This document shows, one piece after another, positions 14,456-22,522 of a stretch of 64,000 bases of DNA. The position numbers and the translations under genes were made by a program. Position 1 is the first letter of the stretch. Every line of letters starts with the position of its first letter. This stretch comes from an uncultured bacterium (GTDB lineage: Bacteria > Bacillota > Clostridia > Oscillospirales > Oscillospiraceae), in contig CASFCS010000001.1 in NCBI GenBank assembly GCA_949293245.1, positions 41,616 through 105,615 of the forward strand, in the 5' to 3' direction. A model generated the notes under the pieces. It was not told where the DNA came from and searched no databases. It saw nothing but the letters and a program-made list of their open reading frames with translations.

Positions 14456-14839
14456 TCACCCCACTACCGTGTCGGGGGCGTCCTCCCCGCCCCCCTCCAG
14501 CTGGATCACCAGGCCGTTGGGCAGGCACACCAGGGGGGCCGCCCCGTCGGACACCCACCCCTGGTGGACACACACCTGGTCGGGGCAGCTGGCCGACTCC
14601 ACCCGGATGCGGCCGGGCTCCACGGCCACCACGTTCTGCGCTCCCCTCTCCCCGGTGACGGTGAAGGTGTACCCCTCCGTCACGGCGGACAGGTCGATGG
14701 TGCGGATGCACACCCCGTTCTGGTACACCTTGGCCACGGTGCCCGCCGCCGGGCGGTACATCAGCCACAGGCAGGCCGCCCCCGCCGCCAGCAGCACGCC
14801 CCCCAGCACCAGGGCCCAGAAGCGGTTGGACTTCATCAT
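14456..14839 (-). CDS. NusG domain II-containing exported/anchored protein
   Basis: 127 aa. One N-terminal membrane helix (FWALVLGGVLLAAGAACLWL) and a small extracellular beta domain of the NusG_II type. CPDQVCVHQGW (two Cys separated by three, then His) and CLPNGLVIQL are the family's conserved end. Such proteins often accompany ApbE and Gx transporters. Start at ATG 14839 overlaps the ApbE stop by 4 nt. Function unknown; probably supports an extracytoplasmic redox system. Confidence 0.8.
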   Translation of the reverse strand: MMKSNRFWALVLGGVLLAAGAACLWLMYRPAAGTVAKVYQNGVCIRTIDLSAVTEGYTFTVTGERGAQNVVAVEPGRIRVESASCPDQVCVHQGWVSDGAAPLVCLPNGLVIQLEGGGEDAPDTVVG

Positions 14840-15924
14840 GGCGTCCGCTCCGCCACGGTGAGGGTGTAGGCAGAGCCGTCGCTCAGGGTGAAGGAGGAGG
14901 AGAGGCCCTCGGTCACCGTGACGGTGCCCGACTCCTCCACCAGCACCAGCTCAAAGCCCCCCCAGGTGCGCCAGTACTCCAGGGCGGCCTCCTTGCCCAT
15001 GACAAAGAAGGCGGTGGACAGGCCGTCGCACTGGGCTCCGTCGGCGCCGATCACCGTCACCGACAGCAGCCCGCTGTCCGCCGGGCGGCCGGTGGCGGGG
15101 TCCATGATGTGCCAGTAGCGCTGGCCGTTCTCCTCAAAATAGCGCTCGTAGCCCCCGGAGGTAACGGCGGCCTGGTCCGTGAGCTCCACGATGCCCAGGT
15201 ACCCCTCCTCCTGGTTGGGGTCCTTCACCGCCACCCGCCAGGGGGAGCCGTCGGGCTTGTTGCCGATGGCCTGAACATTTCCCCCCAGGTTCAAAAGGGC
15301 GCTGGTCACCCCGGCCTGGCGCATGGCCTTGGCCGCCTGGGTGCCGGCGTACCCCTTGCCCAGGGACCCCAGGTCCAGCTCCATCCCCTGGGGCAGGGTG
15401 ACGGTACCCGCCCGCCGGTCATAGACCACGGCGGTGTAGTCCACCTTGTCCAGAAGGGCCTCCAGCTCCCCGTCCTCAGGCACCCGGTAATTGCCGGTGG
15501 TAAAGCCCCAGGCCTGGACCACCGGGTAGATGGTGATGTCCAGCGCCCCGCCGGTGCGCTCCCCCAGCTGGGCGGACAGCTCCAGCAGCTCCCCCGTCTC
15601 CTGGGACACCAGGGTGGGGATGCCCCCGGCGTGGTTGATGGCCCACACCTCGCTGTCCTCCCGGGTGGCGGAAAAGAGGCCCTCCAGCCGCACAATCTCC
15701 TCCTCCGCCCGGGCCAGGCCCTCGGAGGCCTGGTCCCCGTAGGCTTTGAGTTCCATCACCGTGTCCATGGCCAGGACGGTCCTGGTCTCGGGCTGGGGCT
15801 CCTGGCTCTGGCCGCCGGGGGAGGCGGTCTCTCCCCCGTCCTCGCCGCCGGCGGGGCCGCAGGCCGCCAGGGTGAGGAGCAGCGCCGCCCCCAGCAGGGC
15901 CGCCAGGGCTCTTCCATATCTCAT
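14836..15924 (-). CDS. apbE: FAD:protein FMN transferase lipoprotein
   Basis: 362 aa. Lipobox LAAC near residue 21. The ApbE domain shows MDTVMELKAYG, a YPV region, ELDLGSLGKGYA (FAD-binding), LLNLGGNVQAIG and SGGYERYF. The enzyme covalently attaches FMN to Thr of partner proteins, usually redox subunits outside the membrane. The start overlaps the GH13 stop (ATGA), and the next gene overlaps its end, so the set is translationally linked. No Rnf/Nqr target is in the window. Confidence 0.9.
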   Translation of the reverse strand: MRYGRALAALLGAALLLTLAACGPAGGEDGGETASPGGQSQEPQPETRTVLAMDTVMELKAYGDQASEGLARAEEEIVRLEGLFSATREDSEVWAINHAGGIPTLVSQETGELLELSAQLGERTGGALDITIYPVVQAWGFTTGNYRVPEDGELEALLDKVDYTAVVYDRRAGTVTLPQGMELDLGSLGKGYAGTQAAKAMRQAGVTSALLNLGGNVQAIGNKPDGSPWRVAVKDPNQEEGYLGIVELTDQAAVTSGGYERYFEENGQRYWHIMDPATGRPADSGLLSVTVIGADGAQCDGLSTAFFVMGKEAALEYWRTWGGFELVLVEESGTVTVTEGLSSSFTLSDGSAYTLTVAERTP

Positions 15925-17765
15925 GTCAGTTCCTCCACTTTTTCCAGCACCATGCCGCTCATGGGGGGCAGGGCCACCAGGGTGGCGCTGCGGGCCGCCC
16001 CGCCGCAGGAGAGAAGCTCCCGGGCGGGGGTTGGCAGCATCACCCGGGCGGGGTTGACGCCGGCGTTGAGGGCCACGTACACCGTCTCCTCCCCCAGGGT
16101 GCGGGAGAACACCAGCACCCGGCCGGTGGAGCGGTGGTAGCAGATGTCCCCCTGCCGCAGGGGGGCCTGGGTACGCCGCAGGGCCCCCAGGGAGCGGACA
16201 TAGTCCAGCAGGTCCCCGTCCTCGTGGCCCCAGGGGAAGGTACGCCGGTTGAAGGGGTCCTCAAAGCCCTGCATCCCCGCTTCGTCCCCGTAATAGATCA
16301 TGGGGGAGCCCGGGAAGGCAAACAGCAGCATCATGGCCAGCTTCAGCCGGGCTCTGCCTGTCTCCATCTGCTGAGGGTCCAGGCGGTAGTGGGCCCGCCA
16401 GTCCCGGGAGTGGTCCCGGCACTCGCCGCCCACCCCCAAAAGGGTGAGAATGCGCACCGTGTCGTGGGTACCCAGAAAGTTCATGCTGGAGTGGAAGGCG
16501 AAGGGGGGATAGTTCTCCCGGATGACCTCCATGGTCTCCCGGAAGGCGGCGGCCTCGCCCCCCAGGACATAGCCCAGGATGGCGTTGCGCAGGGGGTAAT
16601 TCATCAGGCCGTCGCAGTGCCCCCCCCAGATGTGGTGCCGGCGGACGCTGTAGGCCACCTTGTTGGACCCGTCCTCCCACACCTCGCCGATGATCACCGC
16701 GTCCCGCTTCTCCGCCCGGGCGGCCCTGTGGGCGTCCCGCACGAAGCTGTCGGGCAGCTCGTCGGCCACGTCCAGCCGCCAGCCGTCCGCCCCCGCCCGC
16801 AGCCAGCGGCGGATGACCCCATTCTCCCCGGTGATGAAGTCGTGGAAGCCGCTGTCCTTCCGGGTGGTGGGCAGGGAGTAGATGCCCCACCAGGAGGAGT
16901 AGCGGTGGGGCCACTCCTGGAAGTCGAACCAGTCCCGGTAGGGGGAGTCCTGGGACTGGCTGGCCCCGGGCTCGGGATAGAAGCCGTCCCCGTTGAAGTA
17001 GCGGCTGACAAAGCCGGTGTGGTTGAACACCCCGTCCAGCATCACCCGCATCCCTCTGGCGTGGGCCTCCCGGCACAATGTACGGAAGTCCTCCTCGCAC
17101 CCCAGCATGGGGTCAATCTTCTCGTAATCGGCGGTGCCGTAGCGGTGGTTCTCCGGGGCCTCAAAGATGGGGCAGAAGTAGAGGGTCTCCACCCCCAGCC
17201 CCCGCAGGTAGTCCAGCTTGCCGGTGATGCCCGCCAGGTCTCCGCCGAAGAAGTCCCGGTTGCGGATCTCCCCGTTGTGGTCGGGCTGGTACACCGGCTC
17301 CTCCTCCCAGCTCTGGTGGACCCAGCGCCCCCCCACCATGCCGGTGGGGTCGGGCACCCTGGTGCGGCAGAACCGGTCGGGGAAGATCTGGTAGGACATG
17401 CCCCGGCCAAACCAAAGGGGCACCTCCTCGGAGTTATCATATACTGTGAGCTGGTACACCGCGGACTCCTCCCGCCGGCCGTCCAGCCCCTCCAGCCGGA
17501 AGGAGTACCACGCCAGGCCCACGTAGTCCCGCAGCTCCAGGGTGCCGGTAAAGGCGTCCCGCCCCTTCTGGCTGCCGGTCCACACCATCTCGTGCTCCTC
17601 CGTATAGTCATTCCACTGCTCGAACCGGACCACAAGCACACCTTTGGAGTAGCCCTTGTCCCGTCGGGGCCGGAGGGTGAAGGTCACCTTGCTCCCCGAG
17701 GGGGCGGCGCCGTAGGGATCTTTATAGCGGATGTCTCTGGAGTTGTAGGTCTGCAAATCAAACAT
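15921..17765 (-). CDS. Glycoside hydrolase family 13 (neopullulanase/cyclomaltodextrinase-like)
   Basis: 614 aa, no signal peptide, so intracellular. N-terminal beta domain of about 120 residues, then a GH13 barrel with all four conserved regions: DGVFNH (I), GWRLDVADE (II, nucleophile Asp), IIGEVWED (III, acid Glu) and FLGTHDTVR (IV). The early FFGGDLAGI and YLRGLGVETLYFCPIFEA are also typical. Hydrolyses alpha-glucan oligosaccharides; exact substrate not readable. Oddly joined by a 4-nt overlap to apbE, with which it has no obvious biochemical link. Confidence 0.9.
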   Translation of the reverse strand: MFDLQTYNSRDIRYKDPYGAAPSGSKVTFTLRPRRDKGYSKGVLVVRFEQWNDYTEEHEMVWTGSQKGRDAFTGTLELRDYVGLAWYSFRLEGLDGRREESAVYQLTVYDNSEEVPLWFGRGMSYQIFPDRFCRTRVPDPTGMVGGRWVHQSWEEEPVYQPDHNGEIRNRDFFGGDLAGITGKLDYLRGLGVETLYFCPIFEAPENHRYGTADYEKIDPMLGCEEDFRTLCREAHARGMRVMLDGVFNHTGFVSRYFNGDGFYPEPGASQSQDSPYRDWFDFQEWPHRYSSWWGIYSLPTTRKDSGFHDFITGENGVIRRWLRAGADGWRLDVADELPDSFVRDAHRAARAEKRDAVIIGEVWEDGSNKVAYSVRRHHIWGGHCDGLMNYPLRNAILGYVLGGEAAAFRETMEVIRENYPPFAFHSSMNFLGTHDTVRILTLLGVGGECRDHSRDWRAHYRLDPQQMETGRARLKLAMMLLFAFPGSPMIYYGDEAGMQGFEDPFNRRTFPWGHEDGDLLDYVRSLGALRRTQAPLRQGDICYHRSTGRVLVFSRTLGEETVYVALNAGVNPARVMLPTPARELLSCGGAARSATLVALPPMSGMVLEKVEELT

Positions 17766-17806
17766 ATCTTCAACGCTCCTAACAGGGGATACTCACGGGC
17801 ATATCC

Positions 17807-20017
17807 TCAATGGATCAGCTGGTTTTCCGGCTCCACGGTGGAGGCGGTCTCCTCGGTGGTGAAATAGCACCCCAGGATCTGGGCGGCCAGCCGGCCCAGA
17901 GAGCTGCCCGACGCCCCGTCCTCCACCACCACGCACAGGGCGATCTGGGGGTCGTCATAGGGGGCGAAGGCCACGAACAGGGCGTTCGTTCCGGTGTTGT
18001 TGTTGATCTGGGCGGTACCCGTCTTGGCCCCCGCCTTCACCGGCAGGGCGTTGAAGTAGGCCCGCAGGGAGGAGGACTGGGTCACGCCGTACATGCCCTC
18101 CTTGATGGCCTCCACATAGGAGTCGGACAGGTCGATGGAGTTGAGCACCGTGGGCTCGTACTCCAGCACCACCTGGCTGTAGTCGCTGGACTTCACGGAG
18201 TCCAGCAGGTGGACCTGATACCGGTCCCCCCCGTTGACCAGGGTGGCCACATAGTTTGCCAGCTGGATGGGGGTAAAGAGGTTGTTGTCCTGGCCGATGG
18301 CGGCGGAGAGCACGTTGCCCCCGTACCACTGGACGCCCAGCTCCTCCGAGGTCTCCGGCCCGGCCACATAGCCCGCCTTGTCCCCGATTTCAATGCCGGT
18401 GTTCTGCCCCAGGCCGAACTGGGAGGCGTAGCTGCCCAGGGTACTGATGCCCATCTGGTAGCCCAGGTTGTAGAAAAAGATGTTGCACGAGTCGGTAATG
18501 GCGTCGGTCACATCCTCCGCCCCGTGGCCTCCCCGGTTGTGGCAGTACCGGGTGTCGTTGCCGAAGAAGGTCTGGGAACCCCGGCAGGTGATGGTGGACC
18601 AGGGGTTCACCACCCCCTCCATGAGCCCCGCGGCGGCGGTGACCATTTTGAAGGTGGAGCCCGGCATATACAATCCGCTGGTGGCCCGGTTGTTCAGGGG
18701 CTTGGCCGGGTCGGCCAGCAGGTCGTTGTAGTCCTGCCGGTAGGTGGCCAGGTTGTAGGTGGGGTAGCTGGCCAGAGCCAGCACCCCTCCCGTCATGTCC
18801 ACCACCGCCACGGCGGCGCCGCTGTCCTCCTCCAGGTCCAGGCCGGACATGAACTCGTCCAGGGCGTCCTCCACGGCGGTCTGGAAGCTGATATCCAGGG
18901 TGAGGGCCACGTTGTGCCCCGGCTGGGGCTCGGTGAGCCAGGTCTCATCCACGATCTTGCCATTGGCGTCGGTCTCCAGGGCCCGAAGGCCGGAGGTGCC
19001 GTGGAGATAGCTCTCGAAGGCCCGCTCCACCCCGCTCTTGCCCACGTAGGCGTTGAGGGCATACCCCTTGGCCTGGTAGCCCTCGGTGTCCTCTGTCCCA
19101 TAATATTCCGCGCTGTCCATCTTGCCAATGACCCCCAGCACATGGGCGGCGCTGGTGGTGTTGTACTGGCGGGTGGAGGCCACGTCAATGGACACGCCGG
19201 TGAGACCCTCCTCCTTCACCAGGGTGATGAAGGTGATGTCCACGTTCTGGGTAAAGACGTACTCGGTGTTCTCGATCTCCTTGCTGCGCAGCATAAGCTC
19301 ATACACCACGCCCACCAGGTCCCGGGCCTCCCCCTGCTCCAGGGCGGGGTCGGCGCCGAACTTCTCCCTCAGGGCTGAGAGCATATCCCCGGCGCTGAGC
19401 CCCGCCGCCTCCCGGCGCCGGATCTCCGCCTGGGCCTGGCTGTCGCTGAGGCTCTCGTCCAGGCTGTAAAAGGTGCGGCAGGTCTCCAGCCCCAGGTCGT
19501 CCAGCAGGGCCGGAGTGAGCTCCAGCTTCTGGCACAGGGAGCCGAAGCGGCGCAGCTGGCTGTTGGTGAGGCCCTCCTGGGAGTATATCCACCCCCCCGC
19601 CCCGTCAGACACGATGGGCAGGGTGTCCTCCCAGGTGATGCCCTGGTCCCGGCAGATGTCCAGCAGGGACACAAGGATGGCGTTGCGCTCCTCCGCCGTC
19701 CCCATGAGAGAGGTGTCCAGGGAGACGTTGTAGGTGGTGGCGTTGGTCACCAGCACCCGGCCCATGCTGTCCACGATCTCCCCCCGGGAGGACTCCACCG
19801 TCTCAGTCTGGGCGATGCTCCGCCCCGCCTGCTGGCGGTACTCCTCCACGTTCACCACCTGGGCGTCGTACAGGATGAAGAGATAGGACCCCAGCAGGGC
19901 CGCCGTCAGGGCCAGCAGGCCCCAGGTGCGGCGGTGGAGCCGCTTGCCGTCCTTCTCGTCCATCTCCGGCTGCTCCTTGGGCATTTTCAAAATGTGGTAC
20001 AGGTCGTGAAACTTCAT
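17807..20017 (-). CDS. mrdA: Penicillin-binding protein 2 (elongasome transpeptidase)
   Basis: 736 aa. Short cytoplasmic N-terminus, one membrane helix near residues 32-50, a dimerisation/pedestal domain with SRGEIVDSMGRVLV, and a transpeptidase domain with all motifs: SxxK in MPGSTFKM, SxN in DSCNIFF, and KTG in GAKTGTAQ. Cross-links peptidoglycan during side-wall elongation with MreC, MreD and RodA. Start overlaps the mreD stop by 4 nt. Confidence 0.93.
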   Translation of the reverse strand: MKFHDLYHILKMPKEQPEMDEKDGKRLHRRTWGLLALTAALLGSYLFILYDAQVVNVEEYRQQAGRSIAQTETVESSRGEIVDSMGRVLVTNATTYNVSLDTSLMGTAEERNAILVSLLDICRDQGITWEDTLPIVSDGAGGWIYSQEGLTNSQLRRFGSLCQKLELTPALLDDLGLETCRTFYSLDESLSDSQAQAEIRRREAAGLSAGDMLSALREKFGADPALEQGEARDLVGVVYELMLRSKEIENTEYVFTQNVDITFITLVKEEGLTGVSIDVASTRQYNTTSAAHVLGVIGKMDSAEYYGTEDTEGYQAKGYALNAYVGKSGVERAFESYLHGTSGLRALETDANGKIVDETWLTEPQPGHNVALTLDISFQTAVEDALDEFMSGLDLEEDSGAAVAVVDMTGGVLALASYPTYNLATYRQDYNDLLADPAKPLNNRATSGLYMPGSTFKMVTAAAGLMEGVVNPWSTITCRGSQTFFGNDTRYCHNRGGHGAEDVTDAITDSCNIFFYNLGYQMGISTLGSYASQFGLGQNTGIEIGDKAGYVAGPETSEELGVQWYGGNVLSAAIGQDNNLFTPIQLANYVATLVNGGDRYQVHLLDSVKSSDYSQVVLEYEPTVLNSIDLSDSYVEAIKEGMYGVTQSSSLRAYFNALPVKAGAKTGTAQINNNTGTNALFVAFAPYDDPQIALCVVVEDGASGSSLGRLAAQILGCYFTTEETASTVEPENQLIH

Positions 20018-20523
20018 GCCAGCGCGATCCTCCCGAATTTATGGCACACAAACCGGAACAGCAGGTACACCAGTCCGGTCAGCAGGAATGAATAGACAAG
20101 CTCGGGCACGGCCACCCGCAGCAGCACCGGCAAAGGGGCCACCCCGGCAGCATACCGGGGGACCACCAGGCACGCCCCCCGCAGAGCCAGCACCACCCCG
20201 GTGCAGATGACGCACCCCCAAAAGTCCTGGCGCAGCACATACTGGGTCACCAGGCCCACCAGCAGGCCAATGAGGGCGTAGGCCACGATGGCCATGGGGC
20301 CCCCGTGGAACAGGGACATGGACACCACCCCTGCCGCCACCCCCAGGCCCGCGCCGGAGGTGGGTCCCTCCAGCACCGCCATGGCAGCCACCGCCTGGGG
20401 GAGCAGCACCGCCGTCACCCCCAGAACGGGCAGGCGGCTGAGGACATAGGCCTGAACCACCGTGGTTACCAGCAGGGCCACGCCGTAGGCCGACCACTTC
20501 CAGATAAAATCCCGGCGGGTCAT
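20014..20523 (-). CDS. mreD: Rod shape-determining protein MreD
   Basis: 169 aa, five or six hydrophobic helices, little else. Identified from size, hydropathy (PQAVAAMAVLEGPTSGAGLG region) and position between mreC and mrdA. Membrane component of the elongasome. 24 nt separate it from mreC. Confidence 0.85.
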   Translation of the reverse strand: MTRRDFIWKWSAYGVALLVTTVVQAYVLSRLPVLGVTAVLLPQAVAAMAVLEGPTSGAGLGVAAGVVSMSLFHGGPMAIVAYALIGLLVGLVTQYVLRQDFWGCVICTGVVLALRGACLVVPRYAAGVAPLPVLLRVAVPELVYSFLLTGLVYLLFRFVCHKFGRIALA

Positions 20524-20547
20524 CTCTCAGCCCCCCTTTCCGTGGGG

Positions 20548-21384
20548 TCACTCCACCACGTCAAAGCTCTTGATGACATAGACATACTTCACGTTCTCCA
20601 GGTCCGCCGCGGGCACCACCTCGGCGTACCGGCTCAGGCCGGAGTCGTCGGTGAGGACCGACTGGATGGACCCCACCACCAGCCCCGAGGGGTACCGGGT
20701 GCCCACGCCGGAGGTGGTGATCTGGTCCCCTGAGATGAGCTCGGTGTCCTCCGGCAGGTAGGACAGCCGCAGCAGCCCCTGCCGCATGAGGGAGAAGTCC
20801 CCCTCCAGCACGGCGGTGTCATCGGTGCGCACGATGCGGCCCCCCAGCTCGGTGCTGGCGTCCACCACCGTGGCCAGGGTGGACCAGTTGAGCTGCACCT
20901 CGTTGATCACCCCCACCAGGTTGCCGTACTCGTCCACCACGCAGTCCCCCACCTCCACCTGGGAGGAGGAGCCCTTGTTAATTGTAAACACAGATTCCCA
21001 GTTGGTTGACGAGCGCACCGTCACGGTGGCCTCCTCAAATTCGAAGTCGAACCGGCGCTCCTGGAGGCCCAGCAGGTTGCGCAGCCGGGCGTTCTGGCTG
21101 ACGGCGTCCTCATACTCCCGGGCGTCCTGCTCCAGCTCCGCCACCCGCTCCCGCAGGCGCTGGTTCTCCTCCTCCAGCTCCTCATAGCGGAAGGCGTAGT
21201 TGTACCCGTCCTCCATCCAGTTGGCCACGGCGTTCAGGCCGTCCCGGAAGGGGGTGGTGAGCACCCCCAGGATATTGGACACGGGGTTCACGTTGAAAAT
21301 GGCCCCCGTCACCCCCAGCACTGCCGCCAGCAGCACCGCGATGATAAGGATCAGTCCCCCGTTTTCCCGAAAAAACTTCTTCAT
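20548..21384 (-). CDS. mreC: Rod shape-determining protein MreC
   Basis: 278 aa. One membrane helix near residues 10-30, a coiled coil at about 65-100 (EELEEENQRLRERVAELE), then the two-barrel MreC domain with GDCVVDEYGNLVGVINEV and GDQITTSGVGTRYPSGLVVG. Scaffold linking the MreB filament to PBP2. mreB is not in this cluster. Confidence 0.92.
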   Translation of the reverse strand: MKKFFRENGGLILIIAVLLAAVLGVTGAIFNVNPVSNILGVLTTPFRDGLNAVANWMEDGYNYAFRYEELEEENQRLRERVAELEQDAREYEDAVSQNARLRNLLGLQERRFDFEFEEATVTVRSSTNWESVFTINKGSSSQVEVGDCVVDEYGNLVGVINEVQLNWSTLATVVDASTELGGRIVRTDDTAVLEGDFSLMRQGLLRLSYLPEDTELISGDQITTSGVGTRYPSGLVVGSIQSVLTDDSGLSRYAEVVPAADLENVKYVYVIKSFDVVE

Positions 21385-21417
21385 GCAGCAGCTCCTTTGT
21401 CCGCGGGCCCTCCGGTG

Positions 21418-22005
21418 TTACCGCCCCGCCGCCCGGGCGATGGGGTCCACACCCAGCCGCGCCAGCATCCGCCCCAGGCGGTAGAGGGGCAGGCCCATCA
21501 CGTTGTGGTAGTCCCCGTCGATGCCCTGGATGAACAGGGCCCCCATGCCCTGGATGCCGTAGGCCCCGGCCTTGTCCATGGGCTCCCCGGTAGCGATGTA
21601 GTCCTCGATCTCCGCCGGGTCGGTCTCCCGGAAGGTGACGGTGGTCATCTCATGCCCGGTGAGCACCTGCTCTCCCCGGATGATGGTCACCCCGGTGTAC
21701 ACCTGGTGCCGGTTGCCCGACAGGGCGGAGAGCATCTGAAAGGCGTCCCGCCCGTCGTGGGGCTTGCCCAGCACGGTGCCCTCCAGGGCCACCACCGTGT
21801 CCGCGGCGATCACCAGGTCCCCGGGGGCGCAGTGGGCGGCGGCGGCTCTGGCCTTGCGCAGGGAGAGCTCCTCCACCACCGCCCAGGGGGCCATGTTGTC
21901 CCCCACGGTCTCGTCCACGTCGGGGGAGACCACTTTATAATCCAGTCCGATCTGGTCCAGCAGCTCCCGCCGTCTGGGGGAGGTGGACGCGAGAATGATG
22001 TTCAT
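21418..22005 (-). CDS. maf: Maf-type nucleoside-triphosphate pyrophosphatase
   Basis: 195 aa. Begins with the signature ILASTSPRRRELLDQIGL; later VIAADTVVALEG (metal Asp) and KAGAYGIQGMGALFI. Hydrolyses dTTP/UTP or modified nucleotides to monophosphates; the family was first named for septum inhibition. Located between dut and mreC, a common arrangement in Clostridia. Confidence 0.93.
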   Translation of the reverse strand: MNIILASTSPRRRELLDQIGLDYKVVSPDVDETVGDNMAPWAVVEELSLRKARAAAAHCAPGDLVIAADTVVALEGTVLGKPHDGRDAFQMLSALSGNRHQVYTGVTIIRGEQVLTGHEMTTVTFRETDPAEIEDYIATGEPMDKAGAYGIQGMGALFIQGIDGDYHNVMGLPLYRLGRMLARLGVDPIARAAGR

Positions 22006-22026
22006 GTTTTCCTCCTGTTTCCCCGG

Positions 22027-22473
22027 TCACCGGCCGGTGGAGCCGAAGCCCCCCGACCCCCGGGGCGTGTCGTCCAGGGTGTGGGCCCACACCAGCTCCG
22101 GCCGGGCCACGGGCACCACCGCAAACTGGGCCACCCGCTCCCCGGGCTGGATGGTGTAGGGCTCCCGGGAGAGGTTGGTGATGCCCACCTTAATCTCCCC
22201 CCGGTAGTCCTGGTCCACCACCCCCACCCCGTTGGGCAGGGTGATGCCGTGCTTCACCCCCAGGCCGCTGCGGGCAAAGATGAGGCCCATATACCCCTCG
22301 GGCAGGGCCACCGCCAGCCCGGTGGGGATGGCGGCGAGCTGTCCGGGCTCCAGGACCATGGGCTCCTCCAGACAGGCGTGGAGGTCCATGGCCGCCGCCC
22401 CCGCCGTGGCGTAAAAGGGGGCGGGGATGTCCCGGCCGATCCGGGGGGAGAGGGCTTTGACGCGCAGTTCCAT
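22027..22473 (-). CDS. dut: dUTP diphosphatase
   Basis: 148 aa from ATG 22473, preceded by AAAGGAA. Trimeric dUTPase motifs: AAAMDLHA, FARSGLGVKHGI, NGVGVVDQDYRGEI, ERVAQFAVVP, and the C-terminal Gly-rich arm RGSGGFGSTG that closes the active site. Converts dUTP to dUMP, protecting DNA from uracil. Same strand as maf and the U32 gene. Confidence 0.95.
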   Translation of the reverse strand: MELRVKALSPRIGRDIPAPFYATAGAAAMDLHACLEEPMVLEPGQLAAIPTGLAVALPEGYMGLIFARSGLGVKHGITLPNGVGVVDQDYRGEIKVGITNLSREPYTIQPGERVAQFAVVPVARPELVWAHTLDDTPRGSGGFGSTGR

Positions 22474-22522
22474 GGGGATGTTCCTTTCTTTCCCTCCGCC
22501 GGCGGCGCCGGCGGGTCTTTGT

